From NCBI GenBank assembly GCA_038883475.1, contig JAVZMA010000016.1:1-31847 (forward strand): a stretch of 31,847 nucleotides of DNA. The letters are read 5' to 3'. The notes below the pieces were generated by a model. It had not been told where the DNA came from. It was given only the letters and a program-made list of their open reading frames with translations, and did not search any database. This document shows positions 1 through 7,084 of the stretch, one piece after another. This DNA comes from JAVZLH01 sp038883475. Its GTDB lineage: Archaea > Thermoproteota > Bathyarchaeia > Bathyarchaeales > Bathycorpusculaceae. Numbering within the stretch: position 1 is the first letter of the stretch; the number at the start of each line of letters is the position of its first letter. The translations under genes were made by a program, and so were the position numbers.

Positions 1-430
1 GGCTCATCGTAATTTGCACCGTTACTTCGTAATTAGTACCGACATATGCCAAGTCTGGACCTTGAACAATTACGTGAAGATCCTGCACATCACCACGCAG
101 CTCCCACATTGTAGTGTATCGCCAATCTCCATAAACTGTCGGATCTGCTGTTAACGTCGGGTTTGAGCTTCGATATTCTAAGGCTTGCTTTTCTTCCAAC
201 CTTTCTGTCTCATTCAAAATATTGTTTAGGTTAGGAGGATCAAATTTTGTCCAAGGTTTAGTTTGAACAGGCGCTTTTGCCATCTTTTCTCTTTCAGCTA
301 ATTTTTTTAATTTAGCATCGAAGCCGGCTGAACTGGTCTCTGTAGCCTTCTTTATCGGCTCAGCGGCAACAGTGGGAATGGTTATCATCAGTAGTAGAGC
401 CATCACGCAAAAAAGAGACATTTTCTTCAT
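1..430 (-). CDS. Secreted protein, 3' end cut off by window
   Basis: This open frame runs from an ATG at 430 off the left edge, giving about 143 residues. Residues 1-23 form a signal peptide (KK, then a hydrophobic run LFCVMALLLMITIPTVAA), so the protein should be exported. A charged, helix-prone stretch (KLKKLAEREKMAK) follows, then a segment with WRYTTMWELRGDVQDLHV and a probable beta-sandwich start (VIVQGPDLAYVGTNYEVTVQITM). That last part resembles a bacterial or archaeal Ig-like surface domain, but I do not recognise a family. It is divergent from the membrane protein at 506, with a palindrome just before its start codon. Confidence 0.7.
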   Translation of the reverse strand, partial: MKKMSLFCVMALLLMITIPTVAAEPIKKATETSSAGFDAKLKKLAEREKMAKAPVQTKPWTKFDPPNLNNILNETERLEEKQALEYRSSNPTLTADPTVYGDWRYTTMWELRGDVQDLHVIVQGPDLAYVGTNYEVTVQITMS

Positions 431-436
431 TTCAAA

Positions 437-449
437 TCCCAATTTGGGA
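437..449. promoter_or_regulatory. 13-bp palindrome TCCCAATTTGGGA in a divergent promoter
   Basis: The arms TCCCAA and TTGGGA are perfect inverted repeats around one central base. The site lies 7 bases from the ATG of the secreted-protein gene (430, minus) and just left of a TATATATATA run near 465-474 that could serve either direction. The position suits an operator for that gene, but no regulator is known for it. Confidence 0.4.
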
Positions 450-505
450 GTTGGACTTTCAGCTATATATATATCGGAAATTCAATAAATTTATAAGGTG
501 AGGTC

Positions 506-1183
506 ATGACCGTGAGAAGTTCGCTGGTATCACTCAGGCTGTTTAGGAATGTGTTAAAGGTGCTCGGTGTCGTTTTGGCTGCATTGCTTTTGTTTGGCAT
601 GTGCATGTATGTTATGCGTTTCAACAAGACTGGTGGATGGATTTACGTCGAGGCTGAAGATGAGTTTGTGGGGGCAAAAACTTTCATACCGACGGTTGTT
701 AACGAGCTTGATTACGTGGATGTTGCTGTTGAGGTTTTTGCTAACATTAATTTAAACGTCACAGTTTACACCTATTTCTGCGAAGCAATAAACTATAATG
801 AAAATGGGGTTTTGACACTTACCAACCTATGGGACGGCAAATGTTATAGTCAAAGCTTTAGTGTACTTTGCGGTTCATCGGAAGAATTTGGTGTCCGCGT
901 TAGAGCACCCGATGTTCCGGCAACCTCCAAACAGATGTTTATGCTGTCTGTTGAGTATCGTCCGCAACGAATTGAAGATGTTATAGATGCTAGATGGAAA
1001 CAGTGGGGAGTTAGAACCGTAAATTCCACAATTGTCGAGATACAGGTTCAAAATTCCTTCCTAATCCCAGACTCTATAATGCTGACCTCAGCCATCCTGG
1101 AATTTCCAATAATCCTTTTATTAGCAATTCCAAGTAACTGGAAAGCAGTGATCGCCAGCAAACTCCACAAGAAAGCTCGATGA
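506..1183 (+). CDS. Membrane-anchored extracytoplasmic protein, family unknown
   Basis: A 225-residue protein with a hydrophobic helix at about residues 15-38 (VLKVLGVVLAALLLFGMCMYVM) and a second at about 190-212 near the C-terminus. The roughly 150 residues between them look beta-rich and carry several N-x-S/T sites, so the middle probably faces outside while both ends stay in the cytoplasm. The ATG is preceded by AAGGTGAGG at a good distance. It is divergently transcribed from the secreted protein at 430, and the pair may form a surface module. I recognise no domain. The coding call rests on frame length, ribosome site and clear membrane topology. Confidence 0.75.
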   Translation: MTVRSSLVSLRLFRNVLKVLGVVLAALLLFGMCMYVMRFNKTGGWIYVEAEDEFVGAKTFIPTVVNELDYVDVAVEVFANINLNVTVYTYFCEAINYNENGVLTLTNLWDGKCYSQSFSVLCGSSEEFGVRVRAPDVPATSKQMFMLSVEYRPQRIEDVIDARWKQWGVRTVNSTIVEIQVQNSFLIPDSIMLTSAILEFPIILLLAIPSNWKAVIASKLHKKAR

Positions 1184-1428
1184 AAAACTTGTCTTAAACT
1201 GGGGTAATAACTGCATTCAGTAGATACCTTCCCCGATTCGAGTAGCAGAAGTGATGTTGAGGTTGTCGCTTATATTATTGACGACTGAACGTAATAGAAG
1301 GCTTTTTCTGACGTTCTCTTAATGTCTCCTAACAGAATAAGCTAAGTAAGTGACATTTTCTAGAAATAATGGCAAAGCAGAAAATTACAAGTTTTTATAT
1401 TTCTAAGGTAATTTTCAAATGGTCAACC

Positions 1429-2028
1429 ATGATAGTCGGCATTTGTGGAAGTCCTCGAAAGAAGGCAACAGAATACATTACTAAAGAAGCCTTGCAAATA
1501 TTGGAAAATATGAACTTTCAGACAGAATTCTTCACTGTCAGAGGGAAAAATATTGGTTTTTGCACACACTGTGATTATTGTTTAAAACATAAGGAGTGTA
1601 GGATTAAAGATGATATGGCAATACTTTATGACCTCTTCAAGGCTGCTGAAGGCATAATTATCGCGACGCCTGTTTATAATGGAGGAGTTAGTGCACAGAT
1701 GAAGGCGGTTATGGATAGGTGTCGGGCGCTTACGGCGGCGGATCCCAACATTTTTAGGTACAAAGTTGGTATGGCTATCGCTGTTGGTGGGGATAGAATA
1801 GGAGGACAAGAGCTAGCTATACAACAGATTTTAACTTTTTACATTCTAAATGGAATTATTCCGGTGAGTGGAGGTGCTTTTGGAGCGAATTTAGGTGCAA
1901 CTTTTTGGTCAAAAGATACGTTAGAGAACGTTAGAAATGATGATGAAGGATTTAAAAGTCTGAAAAAATCCGTAAGAAAATTTGCAGAAGCTCTAAAACA
2001 TTTTAAAACTTTGGGAACGCGTGAATAA
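1429..2028 (+). CDS. Iron-sulfur flavoprotein-like NAD(P)H-dependent FMN reductase
   Basis: A flavodoxin-fold protein of the FMN_red family. It opens with MIVGICGSPR, the phosphate-binding loop for FMN, and carries ATPVYNGGVSAQMKAVMDR, the second flavin-contacting segment. Cysteines at 45, 48, 51 and 57 form C-x2-C-x2-C-x5-C, the compact motif that binds a 4Fe-4S cluster in Methanosarcina Isf, so electron transfer rather than simple hydride transfer is likely. I place the start at the ATG at 1429 because the family begins there; the frame extends back to an ATG at 1369 with no sign of conserved sequence. AfpA follows almost at once, suggesting a shared transcript and an electron-transfer pair. 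Confidence 0.85.
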   Translation: MIVGICGSPRKKATEYITKEALQILENMNFQTEFFTVRGKNIGFCTHCDYCLKHKECRIKDDMAILYDLFKAAEGIIIATPVYNGGVSAQMKAVMDRCRALTAADPNIFRYKVGMAIAVGGDRIGGQELAIQQILTFYILNGIIPVSGGAFGANLGATFWSKDTLENVRNDDEGFKSLKKSVRKFAEALKHFKTLGTRE

Positions 2029-2052
2029 TGAAAGAGACCAAAGAAAAAGAAA

Positions 2053-2619
2053 GTGGCTTGGGGAATTACTGGAAGTGGAGATAGATTAATCGAAACTATA
2101 GATATCATGAAGAAGATAAAAGTGCAATACCAAGGTGATGTTGACATTAACGTTTACCTTAGTAAGGCTGGAGATCAAGTCATAAAATGGTATAAACTGG
2201 GCAATACCTTAAAAGAAAATTTTAACAAAGTTTTTGTCGAAATCAACTCCAACTCGCCGTTTTTAGCTGGTCAATTACAAACTGGAAAGTTTGAATTTTT
2301 GTTAATTGCTCCGGCGACATCTAACACTGTGGCTAAAATTTCAATTGGAATAGCTGATAGTTTAATCAGTAACGCAGCAATTATGGCTCTGAAAGCTTTT
2401 GTGCCGGTTTACGTAATGCCGTCAGATTATAAAGAAGGAGTGATAATTACTAAACTTCCAGACGGCAAGGATTTAAAGCTGATGGCTCGTAAAGAAGACG
2501 TAGAACACGTTATAAAGCTAGCCAAAATGAAAGGGGTCACTATAATAGAAAAAACTGAGGACATCCACCAAATCTTTAAAAAACATTTTGAATCAGTAAA
2601 ACATCAACGGCTTTCCTAG
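2053..2619 (+). CDS. afpA: Archaeoflavoprotein AfpA
   Basis: A 188-residue flavoprotein of the Pfam Flavoprotein (PF02441) family that matches archaeal AfpA in length and motifs: AWGITGSGD at the start for FMN phosphate binding, a PATSNTVAKISIGIADSLISNA core, and VPVYVMPSDY. AfpA of Archaeoglobus is an FMN protein thought to exchange electrons with ferredoxin and an Isf-type partner, which fits the Isf-like gene just upstream. The start is unsettled. GTG at 2053 fits the family N-terminus but lacks a ribosome site. An ATG at 2028 overlaps the upstream stop (TAATG) as in translational coupling, but it is out of frame by one and soon meets a stop, so a one-base error in the A-rich stretch 2031-2052 is possible. 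Confidence 0.85.
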   Translation: MAWGITGSGDRLIETIDIMKKIKVQYQGDVDINVYLSKAGDQVIKWYKLGNTLKENFNKVFVEINSNSPFLAGQLQTGKFEFLLIAPATSNTVAKISIGIADSLISNAAIMALKAFVPVYVMPSDYKEGVIITKLPDGKDLKLMARKEDVEHVIKLAKMKGVTIIEKTEDIHQIFKKHFESVKHQRLS

Positions 2620-2622
2620 CTA

Positions 2623-2742
2623 CTACTTCGACTCCAAGTTCACTGAACATTGTTTAGCCTTGCACATTGGGCCGAATTGAGGGCCTTCTTTAACAACATG
2701 TCCGAATTGCTTGCAAAATAAACTTTTTACTACCTTATTGAC
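2623..2742 (-). pseudogene. Possible decayed zinc-ribbon fragment
   Basis: On the minus strand a short open stretch without a start codon reads SLFCKQFGHVVKEGPQFGPMCKAKQC before a TAG at 2623. The spacing of Cys and Gly resembles a small zinc-ribbon protein in which the second Cys of a C-x2-C pair has become Phe. It directly follows the stop of the YyaL remnant, so both may belong to one decaying region. Evidence is thin. Confidence 0.25.
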
Positions 2743-3138
2743 TTAATAGCTGGAAGAAGCTCTGAAATTTAATAGTTTATTGCATGCCTTCTCTAAGAAG
2801 CGTAAGCAATTCTTCAGCTTTGTTGGTGGAGGCATGCATGTCTTATTACAGCAAACGTGCGCGGTGGCTTTGCCCTCAATTTTCTCATAGCTCATCTCAT
2901 TATTTTTCTTTAGTGAAACTATTATGTTCGGTAGATATTGCGCTTTTAGTACAAAATCCGCAGCTGTTCTTGCGGCATTTATGTATCGTGTTTCATCTAA
3001 AACAAAACTTGCTTTTGCCAAAGCAGCTATCATTAAACCGTTCCAGTCTGATAAAATCTCGTAGTCCTTTGCCGGTTAGATGCCCCTTTCTCTTTTATCA
3101 AAAAGCGCACGTAAAATCTTGTTTAGCCTAGATGTCAC
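2743..3138 (-). pseudogene. Remnant of a thioredoxin-domain protein (YyaL/DUF255 family), internally deleted
   Basis: The minus strand carries pieces of the C-terminal half of the YyaL/SpsJ family (usually well over 600 residues). From 3138 it reads KILRALFDKRERGI, then a stop, then PAKDYEILSDWNGLMIAALAKA, the family's highly recognisable WNGLMIxALAKA block. After TAADFVLKAQ it jumps straight to YLPNIIVSLKK and GKATAHVCCNKTCMPPP, which match the last 60 or so residues of the family. The two to three hundred residues normally between these blocks are absent, yet the frame is kept across the junction. The N-terminal thioredoxin domain is also missing. With a nonsense codon and no start, this is a pseudogene. 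Confidence 0.75.
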
Positions 3139-3247
3139 TTATCGACAAGATTATTCTTCATTTCATTTCAATGTTTGTGTTAAAAGAAAAGATAGGGAAT
3201 TAGTTATCGTGAATATTCGTAGGGGTTGCTGCCTATAAACGTGCATA

Positions 3248-3418
3248 TCACTTTCTGATTGCCTTCTTAACTTTGTCTAAAACGTCAGGCGGAATGGTTT
3301 TCATGTTATGTGCTTTTGCTGCGTGTTCTGCTATTTTCTTCATGAGCTCGTCTTCTGTCTTTGCTTTTGCTTCAAATCCACAGTTCATACCTATATCCTT
3401 ACATCTAAAAGTTGGCAT
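3248..3418 (-). CDS. DUF1059 family small protein
   Basis: A 56-residue protein beginning MPTFRCKDIGMNCGFEAKAK and containing HAAKAHNM, the hallmark of DUF1059 (a small family with two conserved Cys and an H-x(n)-AH segment, function unknown, probably metal-binding). The frame extends upstream to 3457, but the ATG at 3418 is preceded by GGTGAG seven bases away and matches the family N-terminus, so I use it. The invariant Cys (6 and 13) and His residues are present. It stands alone between decayed sequence and a gene-free stretch. Confidence 0.85.
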   Translation of the reverse strand: MPTFRCKDIGMNCGFEAKAKTEDELMKKIAEHAAKAHNMKTIPPDVLDKVKKAIRK

Positions 3419-3797
3419 ATCTCTCACCAAATCAATTTTTTTCCGTTGCGTCCACACTTAAGCCTTTCGCTTTTTAACCAGGAAGGCAAATAAAATTTTC
3501 ATAAGCCATACTTTCCAATTCTTAGCCTTGAAAAACTCCGGCGATCGTTTTGTTTCTGGTTTGCTCGAGACTTCAGTCGCATTTTGTGGACAAAAGCCCT
3601 AAGCTCTCCAGAAAACCTTGCGGTAGTCCAAGGAGGGATTTGAACCAAGTCAAGTTATGGCGAAAGTTGTTCTTCCTTTTAAGAATTCTCAGAATTTAAA
3701 ACAGAGATCTAAACTTCTTCTCCATCACATTCGCTACTTATTCAAAGTCTCCTGTGCTTTCTACGAAAGCCAATATAGCATACTGGCTTAATACACG
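3419..3797. other. Gene-free stretch with a tRNA-like B-box fragment
   Basis: No supported gene lies here. The minus strand of about 3631-3641 contains GGTTCAAATCC, the tRNA T-loop consensus, but the flanks cannot form a 5-bp T stem, an anticodon arm or a matching acceptor stem. It may be a decayed tRNA fragment or chance. The rest shows frequent stops in all frames. Confidence 0.4.
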
Positions 3798-4685
3798 CTA
3801 GTTTTCTGAAGGCTCGACCTTGACGACTATTTCCTTTATATCAAATAGCTTTTGAGCTGTCTCTTCAACTTTTTTGGAAATGCCGTTGGCCTCTTTTACG
3901 GATAATCTACCGTCCACAAGAATAACTATATCTCCTGCAATATACGAACCCATTTTCCTCAATCTTACGTTCTTGATCCCTTTCACTCCCGAAACAGTCT
4001 TTGCCATCATCTCCAAGTTTGTGCGAACATCATGACAACTGCAAGCATCCATCAGTATAAGTGAACTTTCTTTGATTATCATGTAAGATGAAACGAGGAC
4101 AAATACGCCGATAACTAATCCTACAACCGAGTCAAACTGGATAATCCCGAATTTATCCGCTAAAGTTATGCCTAAGAAGGCTGATATTGATGAGAGAGTA
4201 TCTGTGGCCGAATTGACTACCTCTGCTTTGAGAGAAAGCAACCTTAATGATCGCGCCACCTTAATTTTATAGATCAGCATAACGGTGGATATAACCATCG
4301 CAATCAACGCCGTCTCAATTGCTATGTTTCCATACTTCAACTCTCTAACAATCCATAATTTTGTATAAGACTCGGACATGACGACCAATCCAACACCTGC
4401 AATAATGATGGCGCCCAACATCGAATAGAAGGTCTCAGCCCTCAAATAGCCAAAATGAAACCTGCCATCTGGGTCACGTTTAGAAATGCGAAGACCAACC
4501 CAAACCACTAAGGATGTAGCGGCATCGGAAAAAGAGTCAACAGCATCTCCAATGAGCGCAAGACTCCCCGCAAAAAACCCCACAGAAATTTCAAAGAAAC
4601 CAATTGCTGTCATGATAACTGAAGACAGGACCGAAACTCGTTCCCCATCAGCTGTTTTCCTCATTTCACCCAATGTTTCTTCCAC
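3798..4685 (-). CDS. Cation diffusion facilitator, probably Mn/Fe exporter
   Basis: A 295-residue CDF transporter with six predicted helices between about residues 18 and 210, followed by a cytoplasmic C-terminal domain of about 85 residues. It should export divalent metal in exchange for protons. The transport site appears as D50-x3-D54 in helix 2 (DSFSD) and N158-x3-D162 in helix 5 (NSATD). Zinc-type CDFs have His at the position of N158, so an Asn here points to Mn or Fe rather than Zn. The C-terminal domain also lacks the usual His of the AH motif (it reads EANGIS). An unusual Cys-rich turn DACSCHD joins the membrane and soluble parts. Iron-storage and PerR-like genes nearby fit a role in metal balance under oxidative stress. 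Confidence 0.9.
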   Translation of the reverse strand: MEETLGEMRKTADGERVSVLSSVIMTAIGFFEISVGFFAGSLALIGDAVDSFSDAATSLVVWVGLRISKRDPDGRFHFGYLRAETFYSMLGAIIIAGVGLVVMSESYTKLWIVRELKYGNIAIETALIAMVISTVMLIYKIKVARSLRLLSLKAEVVNSATDTLSSISAFLGITLADKFGIIQFDSVVGLVIGVFVLVSSYMIIKESSLILMDACSCHDVRTNLEMMAKTVSGVKGIKNVRLRKMGSYIAGDIVILVDGRLSVKEANGISKKVEETAQKLFDIKEIVVKVEPSEN

Positions 4686-4849
4686 ATAACTGATAGATTA
4701 TTAATCGATATAAGAGCATTTTGAGTGCTTAATGGCTGGACCAGAATAGGTTTTAAAGTTAAAATATTGATTAACAACTTAGTCAACATTAAACCTCTTA
4801 TGTAAGACTTCAAAAACTAAGTTTACAAAATAAATAGTTGGTGGTTTCC

Positions 4850-5112
4850 TTGGCAAAAAGGAGAAAGCGAGAATACCGGTCTTGCAAGATGCTTACTTCT
4901 ATCACGATGATGAGAAATACACCGTTGAAATAGAATTGCCTGGAGCCACAAAAGAAAACATTAACCTTGAAGTGGCTGAAACAAATCTATGTCTAAGCGC
5001 GCCGCGAAATGATGTGGAGTATTTTGGATGCTGGATTTTCGCCCATGAAGTTAAGCCAAAACAGACAAAAGCCTCCTTTAAAAATGGATTGCTGACGGTT
5101 ACGTTCCGCTAG
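4850..5112 (+). CDS. Hsp20/alpha-crystallin small heat-shock protein, probable one-base frameshift near start
   Basis: From 4882 the frame encodes a compact alpha-crystallin domain: DAYFYHDDEKYTVEIELPG, ENINLEVAE, and FKNGLLTVTF at the end, the A-x-x-x-n-G-L-L signature. It is an ATP-independent holdase that binds unfolded proteins. The likely true start is TTG at 4850, after GGTGG, reading MAK; one additional A in the A-run at 4855-4859 would continue as MAKKEKARIPVLQDAYFY, an N-terminus typical of archaeal homologues, for about 87 residues. As written, the frame shifts and only a TTG at 4882 without a ribosome site remains. Either the assembly dropped a base or the gene is damaged. There is no C-terminal I-x-I tail, so large oligomers may not form. 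Confidence 0.7.
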
Positions 5113-5196
5113 CTAAACCAATGAAAGATAAAAAGTTAATTCCATCTAAACCGTGCTCCTTTCATTGTCTTAGGCATGGATATTTTACTGTAAAAC

Positions 5197-5673
5197 CTAA
5201 TTCGCTATTTTAGCCTCGACGCGCATACGCAAATTATTGAGAGTTTTCCCGCATCTTTCACAAAATCCATAAATGTCCAGTCTCTGTCCTGTCAATTGAA
5301 ATTTGGCTGATTCTGCCACCTGTTTTACGACGGAGCGTATTTCAGGAGTGTTTTGATCTACGATTTTACCGCATTTCAAACAGACCATGTTTATGTGAGG
5401 GGCCATGTTGGGGTCAAATCTCGTGTTCCCCTGCGAGAATGGCAACTCTTGGATTAAATCAAGTTCTTTAAGAATTTTGATGGTTTTGTAAACTGTTGCT
5501 AGGCTTACCGTCGGATATTCCTCCCTTACTTTTTTGTAAATGGCTTTGGCGGTCGGGTGAGTTGAGTTCTGAAGGGCATACTTGCATATTGCTATCCTCT
5601 GCGGAGTTGCCTTGTATCCCTTCTTTCTAAGCGCTTCAATTATTGATTTCAGCGATTTTCGGTGGAGAAACAT
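5197..5673 (-). CDS. Fur-family regulator, PerR-like
   Basis: A 158-residue Fur-family repressor with an N-terminal winged helix (KGYKATPQRIAICKYAL, SLATVYKTIKILKE as recognition helix) and a C-terminal dimer domain. Structural zinc is held by C98, C101, C138 and C141. Numbering runs two ahead of Bacillus PerR: H39, D87, H93 and D106 match PerR H37, D85, H91 and D104, and the Asp at 106 (Fur has Glu) favours peroxide sensing. N95 replaces PerR H93, one of the two His oxidised by peroxide. The frame opens at a TTG at 5694, but ATG 5673 fits the family and lies about 27 bases from a TATA-like ATTTAAG, suggesting a leaderless message. A palindrome sits in between. The Dps-like gene is divergent. 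Confidence 0.88.
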   Translation of the reverse strand: MFLHRKSLKSIIEALRKKGYKATPQRIAICKYALQNSTHPTAKAIYKKVREEYPTVSLATVYKTIKILKELDLIQELPFSQGNTRFDPNMAPHINMVCLKCGKIVDQNTPEIRSVVKQVAESAKFQLTGQRLDIYGFCERCGKTLNNLRMRVEAKIAN

Positions 5674-5677
5674 GATT

Positions 5678-5691
5678 TTATTAGGTAATAA
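5678..5691. promoter_or_regulatory. Candidate Fur/PerR operator TTATTAGGTAATAA
   Basis: Perfect six-base arms TTATTA and TAATAA flank GG. The site lies between the TATA-like element (about 5700) and the start codon (5673) of the PerR-like gene, over the expected transcription start, and about 75 bases before the Dps-like gene on the other strand. AT-rich short palindromes are typical of Fur-family sites, so autoregulation and control of the ferritin are plausible. Confidence 0.5.
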
Positions 5692-5765
5692 CAATTCTTA
5701 AATAAGATTTCGGTGCAACATAAAATCTGATTTGTTTTAAAATAAAAATAAGGGAGGTGAGCGTA

Positions 5766-6341
5766 TTGAGTAAGAAATATTCTACCAATGTTGGCAGGGA
5801 AATGGTTGAAAAGGCAGGCGTCGACGTCGACTTGTTAATAGACAAGTTGAAGAAGGCCGCTGCCGCCGAATTCACAACATACTATTACTACACTCTGCTT
5901 AGGATGCATTGCACTGGCTTAGAAGGTGAAACAATAAAGGAAATTGCCGAAGACGCGAGATTAGAAGATAGACTTCATTTTGAAACCCTTGTGCCACGCA
6001 TTTACGAGCTCGGCGGCGAACTTTATAGAGATTTAAGAGAGCTCCACGATGACGCTGCTTGTGAAGCGGCTTACCTGCCAAAGGATCCAAGCGACTTGAA
6101 GGCTATACTCAAAGTCTTGTTGGAAGCAGAGAGATGCGCAGTAAGAGTCTATACAGAAATTTGTAACATGACATATGGCAAAGACCAAAGAACTTATGAT
6201 TTGTCGCTGGCGATTCTTCACGAAGAAGTAGAGCACGAAGCTTGGTTCCAGGAACTTCTTGAAGGAAGACCATCCGGACACTTTAGACGTAGAACACCAG
6301 GCGAAGGTCCGTACACACAAAAGTTCAGACACATCGAATAA
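5766..6341 (+). CDS. Dps-like ferritin (DPSL, thioferritin type)
   Basis: A 191-residue ferritin-fold protein matching the archaeal Dps-like family, which forms hollow dodecamers that oxidise and store iron using peroxide. Likely di-iron ligands are E35, E67/D68 with H71 (LEDRLHFE), E122 and E154 with H157 (HEEVEHEAW). Cysteines 99 and 124, 25 residues apart, match the cysteine pair next to the metal site that defines thioferritins. GGGAGGTGA at 5752-5760 is placed for TTG 5766; a GTG inside that ribosome site would add three residues and is less likely. Divergence from the PerR-like gene, with a palindrome between, suggests peroxide-responsive control. Confidence 0.9.
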   Translation: MSKKYSTNVGREMVEKAGVDVDLLIDKLKKAAAAEFTTYYYYTLLRMHCTGLEGETIKEIAEDARLEDRLHFETLVPRIYELGGELYRDLRELHDDAACEAAYLPKDPSDLKAILKVLLEAERCAVRVYTEICNMTYGKDQRTYDLSLAILHEEVEHEAWFQELLEGRPSGHFRRRTPGEGPYTQKFRHIE

Positions 6342-6420
6342 TGCCGTTAATAAAAATAAAAGCATTCAGCAACCTTTTTTATTTTTTTAGAACATTCAAT
6401 TAAGAAGGTTGTGCAGTTAA

Positions 6421-6684
6421 ATGGAGATAATTCATTTAGGGTTTGTTGCTAGCCTATTGGCAGGCTTGGCTACAGGAGCTGGAGCTCTTCCAATATTTTT
6501 TAAGAAGAGTTTTTCTGACGACACACTGGATGTTTTGCTTGGTTTTGCAGCTGGAGCCATGCTTTTTGTGGTTATAGATGAGATGGTTCCTGAAAGCCAT
6601 CGGAAAGGGTTTGGAAGAAAAGCTACTTTTGGGTTAATAGGCGGTTTCGCAATAATGATGCTTTTAGACAGTTTGTTCGCATAA
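6421..6684 (+). CDS. Shortened ZIP-family metal transporter (first and last helices only)
   Basis: An 87-residue membrane protein. Its N-terminal half (FVASLLAGLATGAGALPIFF, DVLLGFAAG) matches the start of archaeal ZIP transporters, and its C-terminal half (GAMLFVVIDEMVPESHRKGF, ATFGLIGGFAIMMLLD) matches their end. Normal ZIP proteins have eight helices and about 250 residues; here helices equivalent to the middle, including the HNxPEG metal site, are gone. The junction falls at FAAGAML, a sequence that occurs near both ends of the family (GFAAGVML and FAAGAMLFV), so a deletion between similar segments would yield this in-frame product. It may be non-functional or a mini-protein that assembles as an oligomer. 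The Rieske gene follows at once. Confidence 0.75.
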   Translation: MEIIHLGFVASLLAGLATGAGALPIFFKKSFSDDTLDVLLGFAAGAMLFVVIDEMVPESHRKGFGRKATFGLIGGFAIMMLLDSLFA

Positions 6685-6699
6685 ATAGTGGGGGAGCCA

Positions 6700-7029
6700 A
6701 TGCGTAAATATATTAAAATAGCTCAAGTAGAAGAAGTGCCTAAAAATGGAATGAAGTTAGTAAAAGTAGATGATCTTGAAGTTCTATTAGTAAATGTGGA
6801 TGGCAATTTTTACGCCTTTGATAACCGATGCCCCCACATGGAGTATCCGCTGTTTTTCGGAAAATTAGAAGGTCAAATATTGACTTGCGGCTTTCATTAT
6901 GCAAAATTTGATGTTAAAAGTGGCAAGCCATTAAATAAAACAACTGAAAAGCCTCTTAGAAAAATAAGGTTAAAGAAATCTGGTTCTTCTCTGATGATTG
7001 ATCTCGCTCGTAAATCAAAAATTATTTAA
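6700..7029 (+). CDS. Rieske [2Fe-2S] ferredoxin-type protein
   Basis: A 109-residue soluble Rieske domain. The cluster ligands are C44 and H46 (CPH) and C63 and H66 (CGFH), spaced C-x-H-x16-C-x2-H as in Rieske ferredoxins that feed oxygenases or act in redox stress. No signal peptide or membrane anchor is present, so it is cytoplasmic. The ATG at 6700 sits close behind GGGGGAG; a GTG at 6688 would add four residues. It follows the shortened ZIP gene by 15 bases and precedes a ferritin-like gene, so the three may share a transcript. The electron partner cannot be told from sequence. Confidence 0.9.
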   Translation: MRKYIKIAQVEEVPKNGMKLVKVDDLEVLLVNVDGNFYAFDNRCPHMEYPLFFGKLEGQILTCGFHYAKFDVKSGKPLNKTTEKPLRKIRLKKSGSSLMIDLARKSKII

Positions 7030-7084
7030 CATAAAAACACTTATAGACAATCGGCTAGTAAGATATATGCGTGAGGAATGGAGA

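Noticed and set aside
1839..2147. 102-residue minus-strand open frame
   Set aside because: It shadows the Isf-like and afpA genes and has Phe/Ser-rich composition typical of antisense reading.
2784..3131. 115-residue plus-strand open frame
   Set aside because: It is the opposite strand of the recognisable YyaL remnant and has no ribosome site or domain.
3620..3660. tRNA-like T-loop GGTTCAAATCC on the minus strand
   Set aside because: Flanking bases do not form a T stem, and no acceptor, D or anticodon arm can be drawn, so it is not called as a tRNA.
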